Below, piece by piece: positions 60,186 through 64,000 of a stretch of 64,000 nucleotides of DNA (position 1 is its first letter; every line of letters begins with the position of its first letter). The translations under genes were made by a program, and so were the position numbers. Where the stretch lies: the NCBI GenBank assembly GCA_002371265.1, contig DFGT01000015.1, forward strand, positions 143,078-207,077, written 5' to 3'. Source of the stretch: Bacteroidales bacterium UBA3743. GTDB lineage: Bacteria > Bacteroidota > Bacteroidia > Bacteroidales > Paludibacteraceae. The notes beneath the pieces were generated by a model that was given only the letters and a program-made list of their open reading frames with translations, was not told the origin of the DNA and searched no databases.

Positions 60186-61289
60186 ATGGCAAAAGTTCAT
60201 ATAACCCTCGTTGGTGGGCAACCGGCTCCCGTTTATAACGGAATAATAGCCACACAGCCAGATAAGGTTGTTTTTATATATTCAGATAGTTCACGCGACA
60301 ACGCTGAGCGTATATCTACTGAAATCCAAATTCCATCTGAGCGAAGAAAGATTGACCCTGTAGAATTGAACGACATTGAAAAAAAAGTACTTCAATGCGC
60401 TGAAACATATAAAAATGATGATGTCTCTATAAACATATCAAGTGGAACTAAACCATGGGCTTTCTATTTTGCTAAGGTGTTTGGACAAATGTCTAATGCT
60501 AAAATTTTCTACGTAGACCAAAACAATTTGCTATGGGATTTTAGTAACAAGAGTTCGCATAAAGTTAAATTTGATATGGATGCTCAATTTAGATTGTTGG
60601 GAAATCCTCTTAATGATTACACTTCGTTTGATAAAATAGAACCAGATGACAAACAAGCCGTTGAGAGCATTATAGAGTTATTCTCGTTGAGTTCAAGGAG
60701 CAATAATATGTTTCGACTTGTTGAAGAAGCTAGACGAAATTCACATTTAACAGAGTTTACGCTTAAAAATGGCTCAACCATGAAATGGATTAAGGAATCG
60801 AAGCAATTTGAGATTACTCTTATTGAAAGGGGAAATACCATTACAAAAACGCTAAAATCAAAACACGTTCGCGATTTGCTTTTGAAAACAGCTTGGTTTG
60901 AATACAAAGTTGCAGAAATTATTAGTAAATGGGACAAGGCTGAATCCATTAGAATGAATTGTAAATTTCCGTACAAAGATAGTGCTGCAAAAAATGAAAT
61001 CGATGTATTGGTAGAGGCTGGTTCTAAGTTGCTTTTTGTGGAGTGCAAAACACAGATAGAGGACAATACAGACATTGACAAATTTGCTTCTGCAGTAAGA
61101 AACTATGGAGGAATGAGCAGTAAAGCTTTATTTGTAACAAATTCTATTATGAGTGAAAAAGCTAAAGAAAAATGTGGCGATAATGGAATCTTAACTTTTT
61201 CATTACAAGATTGCAACCTTGAAATATCTAACGAAAAAGCATTGTCAATGCTTTTAGATAGTGAATTGTTCAATATCAATACAAAATGA
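60186..61289 (+). CDS. Card1/Can2-like CARF-PD-(D/E)XK nuclease
   Basis: A 367-residue effector of Card1/Can2 length. The N-terminal CARF (about 1-150; DUF1887-like) has VHITLVGGQPAPVYNGI and INISSGTKPWAFYFAK (83-98). The C-terminal nuclease has E239 in AWFEYKVAEI, NEIDVLVEAG with D273, and FVECKTQ with E286 and K288, the PD-(D/E)XK site. Such enzymes are cA4-activated nickases/RNases. It is 145 bases after the HEPN gene, so it may have its own promoter. A stem-loop follows the stop. Confidence 0.88.
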   Translation: MAKVHITLVGGQPAPVYNGIIATQPDKVVFIYSDSSRDNAERISTEIQIPSERRKIDPVELNDIEKKVLQCAETYKNDDVSINISSGTKPWAFYFAKVFGQMSNAKIFYVDQNNLLWDFSNKSSHKVKFDMDAQFRLLGNPLNDYTSFDKIEPDDKQAVESIIELFSLSSRSNNMFRLVEEARRNSHLTEFTLKNGSTMKWIKESKQFEITLIERGNTITKTLKSKHVRDLLLKTAWFEYKVAEIISKWDKAESIRMNCKFPYKDSAAKNEIDVLVEAGSKLLFVECKTQIEDNTDIDKFASAVRNYGGMSSKALFVTNSIMSEKAKEKCGDNGILTFSLQDCNLEISNEKALSMLLDSELFNINTK

Positions 61290-61296
61290 TTGTTGT

Positions 61297-61323
61297 TGTT
61301 GCGAACCTTCTGGGTTCGCAACA
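61297..61323 (+). terminator. Stem-loop after the Card1-like gene
   Basis: TGTTGCGAACC (61297-61307) pairs perfectly with GGTTCGCAACA (61313-61323) around a 5-base loop, then TCAACTTT. The T run is short, so it may be a weak terminator or a transcript-end structure. Confidence 0.5.
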
Positions 61324-61552
61324 TCAACTTTCAAACTTCACAATAGAGAAAATTTGGAGATTTGCGACAGGAGCGTAATGAGATGTCGGAAAAATGACAA
61401 TTCGGTGGATTTTTGATGAAAAAAGCATTGCGACGACGGGAATTTTTTATAGTTTTGTAGTCGAAAAATGTACTTTTTTTCATGCGATTTTTGAAATTTT
61501 GAACATTTTTGAGCCCTAAAGGTCTGCAAATCTGCGAGTTGCAATTTTACCT
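61324..61552 (+). promoter_or_regulatory. Putative CRISPR leader
   Basis: An AT-rich 229-base stretch between the cas operon and the first repeat. It holds long T and A runs (61477-61500) and, just before the array, GGTCTGCAAATCTGCGAG (61521-61538). That is an interrupted inverse of the repeat's first ten bases (CTCGCAGACC) and could pair with repeat 1. The leader side is set by the decayed repeat at the far end. No cas1/cas2 genes are nearby. Confidence 0.5.
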
Positions 61553-63843
61553 CTCGCAGACCATCTTCCATTAAAACAAGGATTAAGACACTATGAGAAA
61601 CTTTTTCAATTTTCTCATTATTTACTCGCAGACCATCTTCCATTAAAACAAGGATTAAGACAGGGCGGGAAAATTAAAATGACTGAAATTTTGAAAATCT
61701 CGCAGACCATCTTCCATTAAAACAAGGATTAAGACAGGGCCTTTATTTCTGTTTTTGCAGAAGCTACAAGCTCTCGCAGACCATCTTCCATTAAAACAAG
61801 GATTAAGACATAGTAATGTTAGCTAGTAATGCTATTATCATACCTCTCGCAGACCATCTTCCATTAAAACAAGGATTAAGACGCTACTTTTTTCATGCTT
61901 GCCATTTTGTTTATGTTCTCGCAGACCATCTTCCATTAAAACAAGGATTAAGACTATTTCTTTTAATGCGTTGAGAGATTCTTCTTTTTTCTCGCAGACC
62001 ATCTTCCATTAAAACAAGGATTAAGACAACGAAGTATATAATGATTTCCTTTATATTTCGATAATCTCGCAGACCATCTTCCATTAAAACAAGGATTAAG
62101 ACTAGTAACAGTTTCCGTAGATAAATATACTCTAGCACCACTCGCAGACCATCTTCCATTAAAACAAGGATTAAGACTTTTGTTATCCATTGTTTATATT
62201 TTTTTGTTATTATCTCGCAGACCATCTTCCATTAAAACAAGGATTAAGACTCTTTCATATCTTGAGGTTTTCCATATTTTCTCATTAGTCTCGCAGACCA
62301 TCTTCCATTAAAACAAGGATTAAGACTTTTTATAGTTATGTTCTTCATATTCTTCTACGCTTCTCGCAGACCATCTTCCATTAAAACAAGGATTAAGACT
62401 TTTCATTAATAAGTGTAGCCACGGTCTTCAAAAAAGCTCGCAGACCATCTTCCATTAAAACAAGGATTAAGACCAGAAGTCTTGTGATAGATAGGAGATA
62501 TTGCCAAACACTCGCAGACCATCTTCCATTAAAACAAGGATTAAGACACTTCAGCACGTCATCAATATAGGATAGTATCCGTGGACTCGCAGACCATCTT
62601 CCATTAAAACAAGGATTAAGACTAGATATGATCGTTAATGTTAATAGAATCTACTGACTCCTCGCAGACCATCTTCCATTAAAACAAGGATTAAGACTCA
62701 TCGACAACATCAAACCAATAACCAAGGTACTCGTCCTCGCAGACCATCTTCCATTAAAACAAGGATTAAGACTACACACTTAATTTGGCATCTATATAGG
62801 ATAGTATCTGTCTCGCAGACCATCTTCCATTAAAACAAGGATTAAGACAATCCAATATATTTACGTGAAAAAGTTTTTTAAGAAACTCGCAGACCATCTT
62901 CCATTAAAACAAGGATTAAGACATTTTAATTCCCGACACTAGAGGGTTTAAAAATAACCTCGCAGACCATCTTCCATTAAAACAAGGATTAAGACTATAT
63001 AGCAAAACCAATATTGTCACTACAACTCCTGCGACTCGCAGACCATCTTCCATTAAAACAAGGATTAAGACTCTTTTACTACAATTTGTTTCATCTGCTT
63101 TTTAGCCTACTCGCAGACCATCTTCCATTAAAACAAGGATTAAGACTCTGCATCCGCTACGCGATTCGGAGTTGCCATAAGCAACTCGCAGACCATCTTC
63201 CATTAAAACAAGGATTAAGACATGAGATCCTGTGCAATTTGCATTTGTTGCATATCTCGCAGACCATCTTCCATTAAAACAAGGATTAAGACTCAAATTT
63301 AGGCATTCATAATAAAGTTTTATGAAACGACTCGCAGACCATCTTCCATTAAAACAAGGATTAAGACCAGCAAGTCCTGAATCTGTTGCGTCAACTCGTC
63401 GAAACGCTCGCAGACCATCTTCCATTAAAACAAGGATTAAGACTAATAACGTCGGGAGCAGCCATATTCTCTCTCCAGCTCGCAGACCATCTTCCATTAA
63501 AACAAGGATTAAGACTCATAACACTTTCGACTATAGTATATCTTTGTTTCTTCTCGCAGACCATCTTCCATTAAAACAAGGATTAAGACGCCATCCTCTA
63601 AAAGAGCTGACTCATCAAATAAAGGCTCTCGCAGACCATCTTCCATTAAAACAAGGATTAAGACTTTTATTATGGAAGCGTATATCATATATTGCCTCCT
63701 TGTCTCGCAGACCATCTTCCATTAAAACAAGGATTAAGACTCTGACCTATCTTCTTCCAGATAATCTCTCGAAGAGTGGAGACGGTGTGCACACCGTCTC
63801 TACGTGCTCGCAGGCCATCTTTCATATATAAAACAAGGATTTG
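61553..63843 (+). CRISPR. CRISPR array, 30 intact 37-bp repeats plus one decayed terminal repeat
   Basis: The repeat starts CTCGCAGACCATCTTCCATT and ends AAAACAAGGATTAAGAC. Intact copies run from 61553-61589 to 63704-63740, all 30 identical by eye, with 29 spacers of 34-39 bases. A last interval of 66 bases (63741-63806) precedes a decayed repeat at 63807-63843 (CTCGCAGGCCATCTTTCATA, then AAAACAAGGAT). The expected 5' handle is ATTAAGAC. The orientation matches the cas operon. Spacers were read but could not be matched to targets. Confidence 0.97.
63779..63800. repeat. 22-bp perfect palindrome inside the last CRISPR interval
   Basis: GAGACGGTGTG followed by its inverse CACACCGTCTC, then TACGTG. 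It resembles the dispersed palindromes that end in CTACG elsewhere in the window and makes the last interval 66 bases long. Confidence 0.85.
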
Positions 63844-63883
63844 TGCTATAATATCGAATAGATCGACATTCTCACAGCACCGT

Positions 63884-64000
63884 AGGTGCGACATACCACA
63901 GCGTAGGGTGTAAACCCTACGCTAACGATACCCTACGCTAACGATACCCTACGCTAACGATACCCTACGCTAACGATACCCTACACAAACGATACCCTAC
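63884..64000 (+). repeat. Hairpins followed by 16-bp tandem repeat at the window end
   Basis: GCACCGTAGGTGC (63884-63896) and GCGTAGGGTGTAAACCCTAC, completed by GC (63901-63922), are hairpins. From 63923 the 16-base unit TAACGATACCCTACGC repeats almost five times (one unit begins ACAAACGATA) and runs off the window. Confidence 0.9.

Noticed and set aside
50664..61289. Type III-B (Cmr) assignment for the cas locus
   Set aside because: The Csx10-like Cas5, double Cas7 and TIGR03986 protein do not match Cmr1, Cmr3, Cmr4, Cmr5 and Cmr6; a III-D-like label fits better.
61911..63894. Several long open frames across the CRISPR array on both strands, with repeating NPCFNGRWSA or ADHLPLKQGLR peptides
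   Set aside because: They are produced by the 37-bp repeat read in different frames and carry no independent coding signal.
1..64000. tRNA, rRNA, integrase, transposase or phage genes
   Set aside because: I looked for cloverleaf patterns and typical motifs and found none that I can support.

Overview
The window looks like chromosomal DNA from a Bacteroidota member, probably order Bacteroidales from a gut, rumen or similar polymer-rich habitat. It is AT-rich and has TAnnTTTG-type promoter boxes. It carries a PPi-dependent phosphofructokinase, a class 1B PyrD/PyrK pair, a Fib_succ_major lipoprotein, many exported proteins with degenerate type IX-secretion-like C-terminal tails, and secreted polysaccharide-degrading enzymes (GH5, GH16, CE8 pectinesterase).

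Layout. At 1-6.7 kb lie a truncated nucleoid-associated protein gene, two orphan surface or unknown genes and a leftward cluster (TPR protein; then ribH, a CDF-like membrane protein, a Fur-family regulator and a TRIC/YicG-like channel). At 6.9-11.8 kb is a rightward housekeeping block pheT-yebC-pfp. At 12.8-19.8 kb are accessory genes: a DUF5723-like outer-membrane protein, a DUF4832-like secreted protein, a HigA-like N-terminal domain protein, a PIN-domain toxin-antitoxin pair and a tandem family of four small membrane proteins. At 20-24.4 kb come the pyrK-pyrD operon and a GH5 enzyme. At 24.4-28 kb is a repeat-rich stretch with an FGE-like protein and a broken GNAT toxin-like gene. At 28-38.7 kb, all leftward, are an orphan adenine methyltransferase, pbpC, a 1851-residue thioester alpha-2-macroglobulin and a DUF4015 lipoprotein. 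At 39-49.8 kb are secreted proteins, the pectinesterase, an M6 metalloprotease, a Pro-rich outer-membrane barrel, an acyltransferase and GH16.

At 50.6-63.84 kb sits a complete type III CRISPR-Cas effector locus of III-D-like architecture: cas6, an HD-less cas10 with SGED instead of GGDD, a single Cas7, a Csx10-like Cas5, a fused double Cas7, a 125-residue unknown, a TIGR03986-type RAMP protein, then two separate CARF effectors (CARF-HEPN and a Card1/Can2-like CARF-PD-(D/E)XK nuclease). A CRISPR array of 30 intact 37-bp repeats plus one decayed terminal repeat follows. No cas1 or cas2 is present. The implied pathway is crRNA-guided RNA recognition, cyclic oligonucleotide synthesis by Cas10, then activation of an RNase and a nickase-like nuclease. 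The window ends in a 16-bp tandem repeat.

Threaded through the intergenic spaces are several dispersed repeat families. The most striking is a MITE-like element of about 260 bp with terminal inverted repeats and a GGGCG-GAA-CGCCC hairpin that shows a compensatory change between copies. Coordinates of start codons were chosen by signal peptide, ribosome-binding context and family length; base-level run lengths were read by eye.
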